The translations under genes were made by a program, and so were the position numbers. This document shows positions 1 to 7,371 of a stretch of DNA of 8,053 nt, in pieces. The stretch's first letter is position 1. Each line of letters opens with the position of its first letter. Location of the stretch: positions 1 through 8,053 of the forward strand of contig CANQLS010000068.1 of the NCBI GenBank assembly GCA_947624765.1. The letters run 5' to 3'. The notes under the pieces were generated by a model that was not told the origin of the DNA, made no database searches, and saw only the letters and a program-made list of their open reading frames with translations. This stretch comes from an uncultured Clostridia bacterium. GTDB taxonomy: Bacteria; Bacillota; Clostridia; TANB77; UBA1234.

Positions 1-3000
1 CACTTGTGGTAAATCGTAGTGGTATTAAAGAAAAAAATACAGTAGGAATGTTTAATACAATTTTGCCACTAACTATTTCATTAGATTGGAATGAAACATT
101 TATATCTTTATGTAATCGTATTGGAACAGAACATTTTCAGTTATTTAGACATCAGAAATATCCGTTTGCTAAAATCATGGAAACAATTAGAAAAAAGCAT
201 GATCAATCAAATCTTTACGATTTAATGGTATCATATCAAAATGCACAGATGACACGCTCGGACAATTTTGATTATGCAGTTCATTGGAACTTTAATGGCT
301 ATGCAGAATTAAACTTTATGCTGAATATAGATGATATTAGTCAAACTGGAGAATTACATCTTAATTTTGATTATCGAAAGAAAGCATTCACTCCAGAAGA
401 AATTGAAAAAATATATCAAAGACTTTTGCATATGATAGAACAAATTTTAGAAAAAGAAGAAATCCTTTTTTCTGATATTGAAATTGTTACTGATGCAGAG
501 AAAAAACAATTATTATTTGATTTTAATAATACTAAAAAAGAATATCCAAATAATAAATGCATATATGAATTTTTGGAAGAAAGAGCGGAAAAAACTCCAG
601 ATAAGATAGCACTTTCATTTGAGGGAAATACTATGACATATCGTGAGTTTAATGAAAAAGTAAACTCACTTGCGAATTATATTCTTTCTCAAAATATAAA
701 GCAAACTATTATTGGTGTTATGGCAGAACGCTCATTTGAAATGTTAATTGCACTATATGCTATACAAAAAGCTACTTGTGCATATATGCCAATGGATCCT
801 CATTTTCCAGAAGAGCGAATAGCTTTTATGTTAGAAGATAGCAAAGCGCCTTTAATTTTAACACAGAAAAAGTGGGAAGATAGACTTCCAAAAGAAATGC
901 AAAAAGTATTTTTAGATACATTTGATTATAAAAAATATAGTGAAAAAAATCCAAGCGTAAAAGCTAAACCAACTGATATAGCATATATCATTTATACTTC
1001 TGGTTCTACAGGAAAACCGAAAGGTGCACAGATACCACATCATTCTGTTATTAATAGAATTCAATGGATGCATCAAAAATATCCTTTAAAAGAAACAGAT
1101 GTTATTTTGCAAAAAACACCATATACATTTGATGTTTCTGTATGGGAATTGTTTTGGTGGAGTATGTATGGTGGAAGTTTGAAAATATTAGTTCCAGAAG
1201 GTCATAAAGATCCGCGTGAAATTATAGAAGCGGTTGAGCAAGGGAAAGTAACGCATATGCATTTTGTACCTTCTATGTTAAATGCTTTTTTGGAATATTT
1301 ACATGCAAATCCAATGCTTATTTCAAAATTGAAAACATTGCGTTATGTATTTGCTAGCGGAGAAGCTTTGCAAAGCGAACAAGTAAAAAAATTTTATCAA
1401 ATATTAAAAGAAAATCATACAACGCTTCATAATTTATATGGACCGACAGAATGTACTGTAGATGTATCATATTATGATTGTAATCCAGAGTACATTCCTG
1501 ATAATATACCAATTGGAAAACCAATAGATAATACGCAGCTATTAATTTTAGATAAAGCTGGAAAGCTACTTCCTATTGGAGCTAGCGGAGAATTGCATAT
1601 TAGTGGTGTACTAGTTGGTAATGGATATGTTAATAGAGAAGAATTAACAAAACAAAAATTTGTAAAAAATCCTTATTATGATTTTCCTACTATGTATAAA
1701 ACAGGTGATTTAGCACGTTACCAATCAGATGGAAATATTGAATATTTAGGCAGAATAGATTATCAAATTAAAATTAGGGGACTACGTGTGGAATTAGGAG
1801 ATATTGAAACAGCATTGATGAAATATCCCAACATTCGAGAATCTGTAGTAACTGTGGTAGAAATAGCTGGTGAAAAAAATCTATGTGCTTATTTTACAGC
1901 AAAAGAACAAATTGCTGTTGAAAAGTTAAAGAAAGAACTTGCAAAGACATTGCCTGATTATATGGTGCCAACCTACTATATGCAATTAGATGAGATGCCA
2001 TTAAATGCAAATGGAAAAGCAGATAGGAAAGCATTACCACAGATTATTTTGCAAATAGATGAGCAATATGTAGCACCACAAAATGAAATGGAATTTAAGA
2101 TTCAAGAATGTGTGCAAAAAATATTAAAGAGAGAAAAGGTTAGTGTAGTAACAGATTTGTTAACGGCTGGGTTAACTTCTCTTGGTGTTGTTACATTGAT
2201 GACAGATCTTTCAGCATTAGGATTTAATATAAGAGTAAAAGATTTCTATGAAAATAGAACTATTCGAGATATTGCTAGTTTTCTTGAACATTACACTCAA
2301 GAAGATGATGCTGAAGCTGATGATGATAAATATCGTAATGTATCTGATATTAAAAGAATTACAATTGAAGGAAAAGAAAATGGTAGCGTTTTAGTAACAG
2401 GTGCCACTGGATTTTTAGGAATTCATTTAATACAAGAATTATGGAATAAAACTGATAAGAAAATTTATTGTTTGATTCGAAATCCAAAAAAATGGGAAAG
2501 ATATTTGAAAAAATATACGACAATTCCACAAAATAATGATAGAATTATTACAGTAATAGGAGATTTAACAAAAGACAATTTGGGATTAGCAGAAGAAATT
2601 TATAATCAGTTAGTAGACGAAGTGAGTGATATTTTACATTCTGCAGCAAACGTATCGCATTTCTGCTCGTGGGAAGATTCTAAAAGCATTAATTATATTG
2701 GCACATGCAATATTTTACGCTTTGCAGAAAAAGCTATGGCAAAATTACATCATATTTCTACAATGAGTGTATCGGGAGATATTTTAACAAAACAAACTGT
2801 AGATTATCCAAAATTTGATGAAGATGAACTTTATATAGGGCAAAAATATAAAGATAATGTTTATGCATATAGTAAATACTTAGCAGAAAAAGAAATTATT
2901 AAAGCCATACGTGAAATGAGAGTTAATGCTAGTATTTATCGTTTGCCAAATTTAACATGGCGTACAACAGATGGAGTATTTCAAGAAAATTTTGAAGAAA

Positions 3001-3431
3001 ATGATTTATATATTATTACTAAAGTAATTGGAAAGATAAAAGAATTTCCAACAGAATTAGCGAATGAAGACATTGCAATTTCTCCAGTTGATGATTTAGC
3101 AAGAGCAATTATATTGTTAATGTTAAAAGAAAAAACGAATAATATTTATCATTTGATAAGTACAAATAGCCCAACACTTGAAACATATTTTAGAACGTTA
3201 TTTGATATAGAAATAAAACCGATGAATGTAGTATATGAGAAGCTTAGAAAAAAAGGAAATGACGAAGAAGTGCAATTTGTTGTAATGTATCTAGCCGGAA
3301 TTTTAGATAATCCTTCCAAAATGGTAGTAAATATAAAATCAGAAAAGACAAATGCTATTTTAGAAAAGTTAGGTTACAAGTGGAGTGAAATTAATGAAAA
3401 ATATATCAAACAAATTGATTTGATAAGATAG
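1..3431 (+). CDS. NRPS, 3' part: C(partial)-A(Ser)-T-reductase
   Basis: The reading frame is open to the left edge (codon phase starts at base 3), so this is the 3' end of a larger synthetase; the GTG at 6 is not a real start. Residues are numbered from that GTG. Residues 1-165 are the C-terminal half of a condensation domain (NRSG, then VGMFNTILPL, later HQKYPF); the HHxxxDG motif lies outside the window. Residues 185-685 are the adenylation domain: TSGSTGKPKG (331-340), FDVSVWE (375-381), NLYGPTE (476-482), YKTGDL (564-569), GRIDYQIKIRG (582-592) and NANGK with Lys671. The ten pocket positions read DVWHFSLVDK, identical to the EntF serine code. A carrier domain (about 695-765) has GLTS, with Ser725 as the phosphopantetheine site, instead of the usual GGxS. 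Residues 790-1141 are a short-chain-dehydrogenase-type thioester reductase: GATGFLG (799-805), Thr919, Tyr953 and Lys957. The chain should therefore leave by NAD(P)H-dependent reduction, not by a thioesterase. Confidence 0.95.
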   Translation, partial: LVVNRSGIKEKNTVGMFNTILPLTISLDWNETFISLCNRIGTEHFQLFRHQKYPFAKIMETIRKKHDQSNLYDLMVSYQNAQMTRSDNFDYAVHWNFNGYAELNFMLNIDDISQTGELHLNFDYRKKAFTPEEIEKIYQRLLHMIEQILEKEEILFSDIEIVTDAEKKQLLFDFNNTKKEYPNNKCIYEFLEERAEKTPDKIALSFEGNTMTYREFNEKVNSLANYILSQNIKQTIIGVMAERSFEMLIALYAIQKATCAYMPMDPHFPEERIAFMLEDSKAPLILTQKKWEDRLPKEMQKVFLDTFDYKKYSEKNPSVKAKPTDIAYIIYTSGSTGKPKGAQIPHHSVINRIQWMHQKYPLKETDVILQKTPYTFDVSVWELFWWSMYGGSLKILVPEGHKDPREIIEAVEQGKVTHMHFVPSMLNAFLEYLHANPMLISKLKTLRYVFASGEALQSEQVKKFYQILKENHTTLHNLYGPTECTVDVSYYDCNPEYIPDNIPIGKPIDNTQLLILDKAGKLLPIGASGELHISGVLVGNGYVNREELTKQKFVKNPYYDFPTMYKTGDLARYQSDGNIEYLGRIDYQIKIRGLRVELGDIETALMKYPNIRESVVTVVEIAGEKNLCAYFTAKEQIAVEKLKKELAKTLPDYMVPTYYMQLDEMPLNANGKADRKALPQIILQIDEQYVAPQNEMEFKIQECVQKILKREKVSVVTDLLTAGLTSLGVVTLMTDLSALGFNIRVKDFYENRTIRDIASFLEHYTQEDDAEADDDKYRNVSDIKRITIEGKENGSVLVTGATGFLGIHLIQELWNKTDKKIYCLIRNPKKWERYLKKYTTIPQNNDRIITVIGDLTKDNLGLAEEIYNQLVDEVSDILHSAANVSHFCSWEDSKSINYIGTCNILRFAEKAMAKLHHISTMSVSGDILTKQTVDYPKFDEDELYIGQKYKDNVYAYSKYLAEKEIIKAIREMRVNASIYRLPNLTWRTTDGVFQENFEENDLYIITKVIGKIKEFPTELANEDIAISPVDDLARAIILLMLKEKTNNIYHLISTNSPTLETYFRTLFDIEIKPMNVVYEKLRKKGNDEEVQFVVMYLAGILDNPSKMVVNIKSEKTNAILEKLGYKWSEINEKYIKQIDLIR

Positions 3432-3434
3432 GAG
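3430..3434 (+). promoter_or_regulatory. ribosome binding site for the AMP ligase
   Basis: AGGAG overlaps the TAG stop of the NRPS gene (3429-3431). Two in-frame ATGs follow. The one at 3437 is only 2 bases from the AGGAG, which is too close; the one at 3443 is 8 bases away. The second ATG is therefore the likelier start. The overlap suggests translational coupling with the NRPS. Confidence 0.7.
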
Positions 3435-3442
3435 AAATGAAT

Positions 3443-5060
3443 ATGAGAAATCAAGATTATCCATTTTACAGAGCTAAATTATTTTATAACTTAAAAGAGT
3501 TTATGCTTTATTTTGCGGAGGCATATGCACCTAAAATAGCATTTGCTTATGAAGATGACGCAAGACTATATGCAAAGACATATTTTCAATTAGGAGAAGA
3601 TATTAAATGGTTAGGCACCGAACTAATGAAACTAACTGGTACTAAAAAAAGAATTGCTGTAGTGGGCGAAAATTCATATGAATGGATTTTAGCATATTTA
3701 GCAACAGTTTGCACACGGAAATATTATAGTACCAATTGATAAGGATCTATCAAAAGAGTCAATAGAAAATATTTTAAAAGAAACGGAATGTGAAATTTTA
3801 TTTCATACTAATTTACATCAAGACATAGATTGCAAAGCAAAAAAAATAAATATGCAAACTGAAATGGAAAAGTATCTGCAAGAAGGGAAAAAAGAATATC
3901 AAAAACATCCTGAAACATTTAACAGACTAACTATCGATAAAGATGATTTAGCAGCTATTATTTATACGTCAGGTACAACTGGCGTTGCAAAAGGTGTTAT
4001 GCTTACACATTTAAATTTGTGTGAAGATACTTGTAAGAGTTCGAGAAATTTATTGCTACCTGGAAATTCTATATTAGTATTACCTCTTCATCACACATTT
4101 GCATTTACTGCAAACGTGCTTTGCATGATTAATGTTGGACATACAACCTATATTAACAAAAGCTTAAAACGAATTAATAAAGATATGGTTAATTATAGTC
4201 CGGAAGTTATGATAGTTGTACCTATGATGGTAGAAGCTTTCTATAAAAAGATATGGGCTACAGCAAGAGAAAAAGGCAAAGATAAATTATTAGAAAAAAT
4301 GATTAAAATTAGTAATGCTTTATTATCTTGTGGGATTGATGGTAGAAAAGAATTTTTTGGTAGTGTTATATCAGGATTTGGTGGAAGATTACAAATGATT
4401 ATTTGCGGTGGAGCAGCACTAGATAAAAAGTATGTAAAAGCATTTCGTGAGATAGGAATTAACCTTTTAAATGGATATGGAATTACAGAATGTTCTCCAA
4501 TTGTATCAGTAAATCGTAATAAATATTTTAAAGATGGTAGTGTAGGCCCTGTTTTAGAAGGAATAAATGTAAAAATAGATTCTAAACCAGGCGAAAATGA
4601 AGGCGAAATTTTAGTAAACGGCGCTATAGTTATGAAAGGGTATTTTAACCAAGAAGAGCAAACAAAAGAAGTAATGACTGAAGATGGCTACTTTAGAACT
4701 GGCGATATTGGATATTTAGATAAAGATAACTTTTTATATATCACTGGTAGAAAGAAAAACATTATAATATTAGACAATGGTAAAAATATTTATCCCGAAG
4801 AATTAGAACTTGCTTTATCACAAGAAGATGCAGTATGTGAAGTTTTAGTATATGAAGAAGAAGGACACATATCAGCAGAAATTTATCCAAATCAAGAATT
4901 TTTAACGCAAAATAATATTGAAGATAAAAAAGTTTATTTCGATGAATTAATGGAACGTTACAATAGAAAACAACCAGCATATAAACAAATACATTACTAT
5001 AAACTAAGAGATACGGAGTTTGAGAAGACTACTACGAAGAAGATTAAGCGTAAATATTAA
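3443..5060 (+). pseudogene. acyl-activating AMP-dependent ligase, frameshifted
   Basis: This is an adenylate-forming acyl ligase related to fatty acid-CoA/ACP ligases. It would activate a carboxylic acid as acyl-AMP and pass it to a thiol, here most plausibly the carrier protein encoded at 5245. The first frame (3443-3739) gives the N-terminal part, ending in VVGENSYEWILAYLATVC. It then runs into 12 foreign residues and a stop. The +1 frame is open from before 3717 to 5060 and continues with GNIIVPIDKD, the expected next family sequence. That frame carries YTSGTTGVAKG (AMP-binding loop), LPLHHTFAFT, NGYGITECSP, YFRTGDIG, ITGRKKNIII and a C-terminal FEKTTTKKIK with the catalytic lysine region. 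The repaired product would be about 538 residues, full length for the family. No other damage is visible, so a recent mutation or a sequencing/assembly error is likely. The ATG at 3852 opens the second frame but has no ribosome binding site, and a product from it would lack the N-terminal quarter. Its place after the NRPS suggests a role in chain initiation with a lipid. Confidence 0.88.
3710..3719 (+). other. frameshift site in the AMP ligase
   Basis: The sequence is TGCACACGGA. The codon TGC (3710-3712, Cys) belongs to the upstream frame and GGA (3717-3719, Gly) to the downstream frame. Four bases (ACAC) separate them where three are needed. One base too many, or two too few, in the CACAC dinucleotide run explains the break. 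There is no slippery heptamer, so programmed frameshifting is unlikely. Confidence 0.8.
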
Positions 5061-5184
5061 TTCGCAAAATAATTGGGTAATTTCGTTGTTGGACTTCACA
5101 TCGGAAATCCTCAACGTACCACACGTACGCCTCCGGTTTCCTCGTTTGTCCGCCTAGAAATTACCTCAATTCTTTTGCGAATTA
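5058..5184. repeat. large palindromic intergenic repeat (MITE/REP-like)
   Basis: The outer arms 5058-5084 and 5157-5184 are reverse complements, with one mismatch and one single-base bulge over about 27 bp. Inside are nested pairs: GGAC (5091-5094) with GTCC (5148-5151), GGAAA (5103-5107) with TTTCC (5137-5141), and a central CGTAC (5115-5119) with GTACG (5125-5129) around a CACAC loop. The central part is far richer in GC than the surrounding genes, which suggests an inserted interspersed element. The left arm starts inside the TAA stop of the AMP ligase. It separates the ligase from the carrier protein gene and has no poly-T tail, so a simple terminator is unlikely. As RNA it would form one long branched hairpin that could modulate read-through or mRNA decay. 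Confidence 0.8.
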
Positions 5185-5189
5185 GAAGA

Positions 5190-5222
5190 TTGGTAAATAA
5201 TTGCCTAATTTCATTGTTGGTT
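5190..5222 (+). repeat. second, degenerate copy of the palindrome's left arm
   Basis: Bases 5195-5220 match 5067-5092 in 23 of 26 positions, in direct orientation; the differences are GG to CC and G to A. The copy includes sequence beyond the paired arm (the TTGTTGG stretch), so it is a duplicated element end and not chance pairing. No matching right arm follows. It lies just before the ribosome binding site of the carrier protein gene. Confidence 0.65.
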
Positions 5223-5232
5223 TTTTAATTAA

Positions 5233-5238
5233 AAGGAG
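5233..5238 (+). promoter_or_regulatory. ribosome binding site of the acyl carrier protein gene
   Basis: AAGGAG lies 6 bases before the ATG at 5245. It sits only 12 bases after the degenerate repeat arm, so the repeat insertion did not remove the translation signal. Confidence 0.75.
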
Positions 5239-5244
5239 AAGAGT

Positions 5245-5463
5245 ATGGAAGAAAAAGTTATTGAATTAATTAGTAATTATCAAGGAATTCCAAAAGAAAG
5301 TATTACAAAACAAAGTGATTTAGTAAAAGATTTGGGATTGTCGTCTTATGATGTTGTGGATTTATCTTGCGAAATTGAAGATAAGTTTCATGTAGAAATA
5401 CCAGATACGGAATTAACGCATTTACATACTATAGAAGACTTAACAAATTTATTAAACAAGTGA
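5245..5463 (+). CDS. free-standing acyl carrier protein
   Basis: A 72-residue acidic protein, the normal size for a discrete carrier protein. The motif DLGLSSYD (residues 29-36) corresponds to the family's DLGxDSLD, so Ser34 should carry the 4'-phosphopantetheine arm. The canonical Asp before the serine is replaced by Ser33. The rest (EIEDKFHVEIPDTEL, then an HTIEDL segment) matches the helix II-IV pattern of acyl or peptidyl carrier proteins. It sits between an acyl-activating ligase and a phosphopantetheinyl transferase, with only 7 bases to the latter. A pathway role in receiving the starter acyl group is therefore more likely than a role as the housekeeping fatty acid carrier. No fatty acid synthesis genes are seen here. 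The partner assignment is inferred from context. Confidence 0.9.
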   Translation: MEEKVIELISNYQGIPKESITKQSDLVKDLGLSSYDVVDLSCEIEDKFHVEIPDTELTHLHTIEDLTNLLNK

Positions 5464-5470
5464 GGTTACT

Positions 5471-6031
5471 ATGTTATATATATTTAATCAATTTTCATTG
5501 ATTACAGAAGAAAATTTGCAAGAGATGATACAAGAGATGCCAAAAGAACGAAGAGAAAAGGCAAATCAATATAAACGAATAGAGGATAAAAAAGCTTGTG
5601 CAATGGCATATTATTTGCTTTGCCAAGGTTTAAAAGAGGAATATGGCATAGAGAAAAAGCCTACATTTATTTATAACGAATATGGAAAACCATTTTTAAA
5701 AGAAAATCCAAAAATATTTTTTAATATTAGTCATACCAAAAATATAGTAGTATGTGCGATTTCAAATGTAGAAGTTGGTGTTGATGTAGAAGAGATAAGA
5801 GATATTTCACCAAGAGTAGTTGAAAAAATGTTAAATGAAAAAGAAAAAAATGAAGCAAAAAGTGAAAAAGATTTTACAAAATATTGGACAATTAAAGAAG
5901 CAGTATCAAAATGTGAAGGTACAGGCTTAGCAAATTTCGATTATAAAAATATTGATTATGATAAATATGATTTTGATATGCGATATTATGCGGAAGATAA
6001 CGCTTATTTAACTGTGTGTTACAAAAAATAA
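5471..6031 (+). CDS. Sfp-type 4'-phosphopantetheinyl transferase
   Basis: A 186-residue protein of the Sfp/Gsp family, a little shorter than Sfp itself. These enzymes move phosphopantetheine from CoA to a serine of carrier domains, turning apo into holo forms. Visible motifs are YGKPFL (about 71-76), FFNISHT (about 83-89), VGVDVEEI (about 102-109, with the Mg-binding Asp and Glu) and YWTIKEAVSK (about 138-147, the WxxKEAxxK signature). The start at 5471 follows a GAGG ribosome binding site that overlaps the TGA stop of the carrier protein gene, which indicates coupled translation. Its likely substrates are the carrier protein at 5245 and the carrier domains of the upstream NRPS. It is the last gene before a strong terminator and so probably ends the operon. 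Confidence 0.94.
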   Translation: MLYIFNQFSLITEENLQEMIQEMPKERREKANQYKRIEDKKACAMAYYLLCQGLKEEYGIEKKPTFIYNEYGKPFLKENPKIFFNISHTKNIVVCAISNVEVGVDVEEIRDISPRVVEKMLNEKEKNEAKSEKDFTKYWTIKEAVSKCEGTGLANFDYKNIDYDKYDFDMRYYAEDNAYLTVCYKK

Positions 6032-6041
6032 ATCTAGCAAG

Positions 6042-6091
6042 AAAAATTTCCCTCTTAATACTTTTTATGGAGTATGAGAGGGAAATTTTTT
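6042..6091 (+). terminator. intrinsic terminator closing the NRPS operon
   Basis: A perfect 14-bp stem joins 6042-6055 to 6077-6090, and an inner 5-bp stem joins ATACT (6058-6062) to AGTAT (6071-6075). The stem core is TTTCCCTCT/AGAGGGAAA and the right arm ends in a six-T run. The left arm starts with an A run, so the hairpin could also terminate minus-strand transcription. It starts 10 bases after the transferase stop. Confidence 0.88.
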
Positions 6092-6121
6092 GGCAACAAT
6101 ATAGATACGAGGTGAAGAAAA

Positions 6122-7252
6122 ATGTATCTATATGAAAATAGAAAGAAAAATGGTATTTGGAAAACACTTTTCACAATTGGAATTACAGCGTTTGCCACGG
6201 TTATTGTTATGCAATATGTTCCTAATTTTGTACAAGGAGAAAATCAAAATTCTAACACACAGCGACTTTCTTATGAAGCAGAAAAAAATAATACAGTTAT
6301 TGCTTCACAAGAAAAATCAACAGTAGATATTGTAGAAGATAATATGAAAAGCGTAGTAGGTATAAGTGTATTACAACCAGATGGTAATAGTTTATTTGAT
6401 ATTAATGTAACGCAGAAATGGGGCATGGGAACAGGAGTCATTCTTTCTAGGCAGGGATATATTTTGACAAATCAACATATTGCAAAGTCAGCTAATTCAA
6501 AGATTACAGTTACTTTAGAAAATGGTTTAGAAGTGCAGGGAAAAACTGTATGGATAGAGGGTAATTTAGATTTAGCTATTATTAAGATAGAAGCGGAAAA
6601 TCTAACTCCAGCAGTATTAGGAGATTCTGACTCATTGCGTATAGGAGAAAGTGTAATTGCGATTGGCAATCCGCTTGGATTAGAATTTCAAAGAACAGTT
6701 ACAGGTGGTATGATTAGTGGACTAAATCGTTCTATTACATTTGAGGAAAACAAAAATACAATTTTTATGGAAGATTTAATCCAAACAGATGCTAGTATTA
6801 ATTCAGGAAATAGTGGTGGACCATTAATTAATGCTGATGGTGAAGTAATTGGAATTAATACTGTAAAAATAACAAGTGCAGAGGGAATCGGATTTGCATT
6901 ACCCATTAATGTTATAAAACCTATTTTAGAGAAACTAGAATCAACAGGAAAATTCGAAGAAGGTTATTTGGGAATTTATGCTCACGATAAAGAAGTACTT
7001 CCATATATTAATACGAATTTACAATTAGATAAAGGTATTTATGTAGTAAGTGTAGATAGCAAGGGACCAAGCGGTAGAGCTGGATTAAAAGTAGGTGATG
7101 TTATTACGCAAATTGATGGTGTAGAAGTTAATAAAATGATTGATTTAAGAGAATATATTTACACCAAAGCTCCAAACGATAAAGTAACGTTAAATATTAT
7201 GAGCAATGGGCAGCAGCGAGAAATTGTTGTAACATTAGGAAAGAAAACGTAA
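6122..7252 (+). CDS. HtrA/DegP-like membrane-anchored serine protease with PDZ domain
   Basis: A 376-residue trypsin-like protease that would degrade or process misfolded envelope and secreted proteins outside the cytoplasmic membrane. Residues 13-33 form one hydrophobic segment after a Lys-rich start, an uncleaved signal anchor leaving the rest outside. A linker rich in Asn, Gln and Ser follows to about residue 65. The protease domain (about 68-270) shows the full triad: His119 in TNQHIA, Asp150 in GNLDLAI and Ser231 in NSGNSGGPL. It also has AIGNPLG and EGIGFALP. A single PDZ domain (about 280-372) begins at YLGI and contains GPSGRAGLKVGDVI. Length and order fit Firmicute HtrA proteins. The start is supported by GAGGTG 7 bases upstream. 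Only 30 bases lie between the preceding terminator and the ATG, and I could not identify a promoter there; it may overlap the transferase gene or the terminator. The separation by a strong terminator argues against membership of the peptide pathway. Confidence 0.95.
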   Translation: MYLYENRKKNGIWKTLFTIGITAFATVIVMQYVPNFVQGENQNSNTQRLSYEAEKNNTVIASQEKSTVDIVEDNMKSVVGISVLQPDGNSLFDINVTQKWGMGTGVILSRQGYILTNQHIAKSANSKITVTLENGLEVQGKTVWIEGNLDLAIIKIEAENLTPAVLGDSDSLRIGESVIAIGNPLGLEFQRTVTGGMISGLNRSITFEENKNTIFMEDLIQTDASINSGNSGGPLINADGEVIGINTVKITSAEGIGFALPINVIKPILEKLESTGKFEEGYLGIYAHDKEVLPYINTNLQLDKGIYVVSVDSKGPSGRAGLKVGDVITQIDGVEVNKMIDLREYIYTKAPNDKVTLNIMSNGQQREIVVTLGKKT

Positions 7253-7279
7253 AAGACTCGCAGTTTTGCAAGTCTTTTT
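7251..7279 (+). terminator. intrinsic terminator of the HtrA-like gene
   Basis: AAAAGACT (7251-7258) pairs perfectly with AGTCTTTT (7271-7278). An inner extension of three pairs follows one mismatch, around a GTTT loop, and the right arm ends in a five-T run. The left arm overlaps the TAA stop. Because it begins with four A, it could also work on the other strand. Confidence 0.82.
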
Positions 7280-7326
7280 GATGATGTAGATATTATCTAT
7301 AATAAAAATGTTAATATCAAAATAGT

Positions 7327-7332
7327 CTCCTT
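7327..7332 (-). promoter_or_regulatory. Shine-Dalgarno-like relic without a gene
   Basis: On the minus strand the sequence reads AAGGAG, about 10 bases after the terminator hairpin of the repeat RNA. This is where the toxin ribosome binding site sits in type III toxin-antitoxin loci. The only start at a proper distance is TTG (7320-7318), giving seven codons and a stop, so no gene is called. Confidence 0.35.
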
Positions 7333-7371
7333 ATCAAAACAAGTCCTTTATTCATAAATAGAACAAAGGAC
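7333..7371 (-). terminator. terminator of the minus-strand repeat RNA
   Basis: Read on the minus strand, GUCCUUU (7371-7365) pairs with AAAGGAC (7349-7343). The stem continues through a G-U pair (7364/7350) and UUC/GAA to a 7-base loop, giving 11 unbroken pairs. On the plus strand the same position is a C-A mismatch, so the hairpin is best in minus-strand RNA. The tail UUGUUUUGAU is an imperfect U tract, which suggests partial termination. Confidence 0.65.

Noticed and set aside
3710..3720. Programmed ribosomal frameshift in the AMP ligase
   Set aside because: There is no slippery heptamer, no upstream Shine-Dalgarno-like stimulator and no evident downstream structure. A mutation or sequence error is simpler.
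4762..4980. Minus-strand open frame inside the AMP ligase
   Set aside because: It is antisense to conserved ligase motifs, with no ribosome binding site or recognisable protein features.
5892..6167. Minus-strand open frame across the end of the transferase gene and the terminator
   Set aside because: It has no recognisable family, spans a strong terminator hairpin and has a composition typical of antisense to AT-rich coding sequence.
6472..6906. Two minus-strand open frames inside the protease gene
   Set aside because: They are antisense to the conserved His and Ser catalytic regions and show no independent coding evidence.
6122..7252. The HtrA-like protease as a target or self-resistance copy for a peptide aldehyde product
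   Set aside because: It is separated by a strong terminator and looks like an ordinary housekeeping-type HtrA; adjacency alone is not evidence.
7297..7332. Small minus-strand leader peptide after AAGGAG
   Set aside because: The well-spaced TTG start yields seven codons before TAG, with no supporting features.
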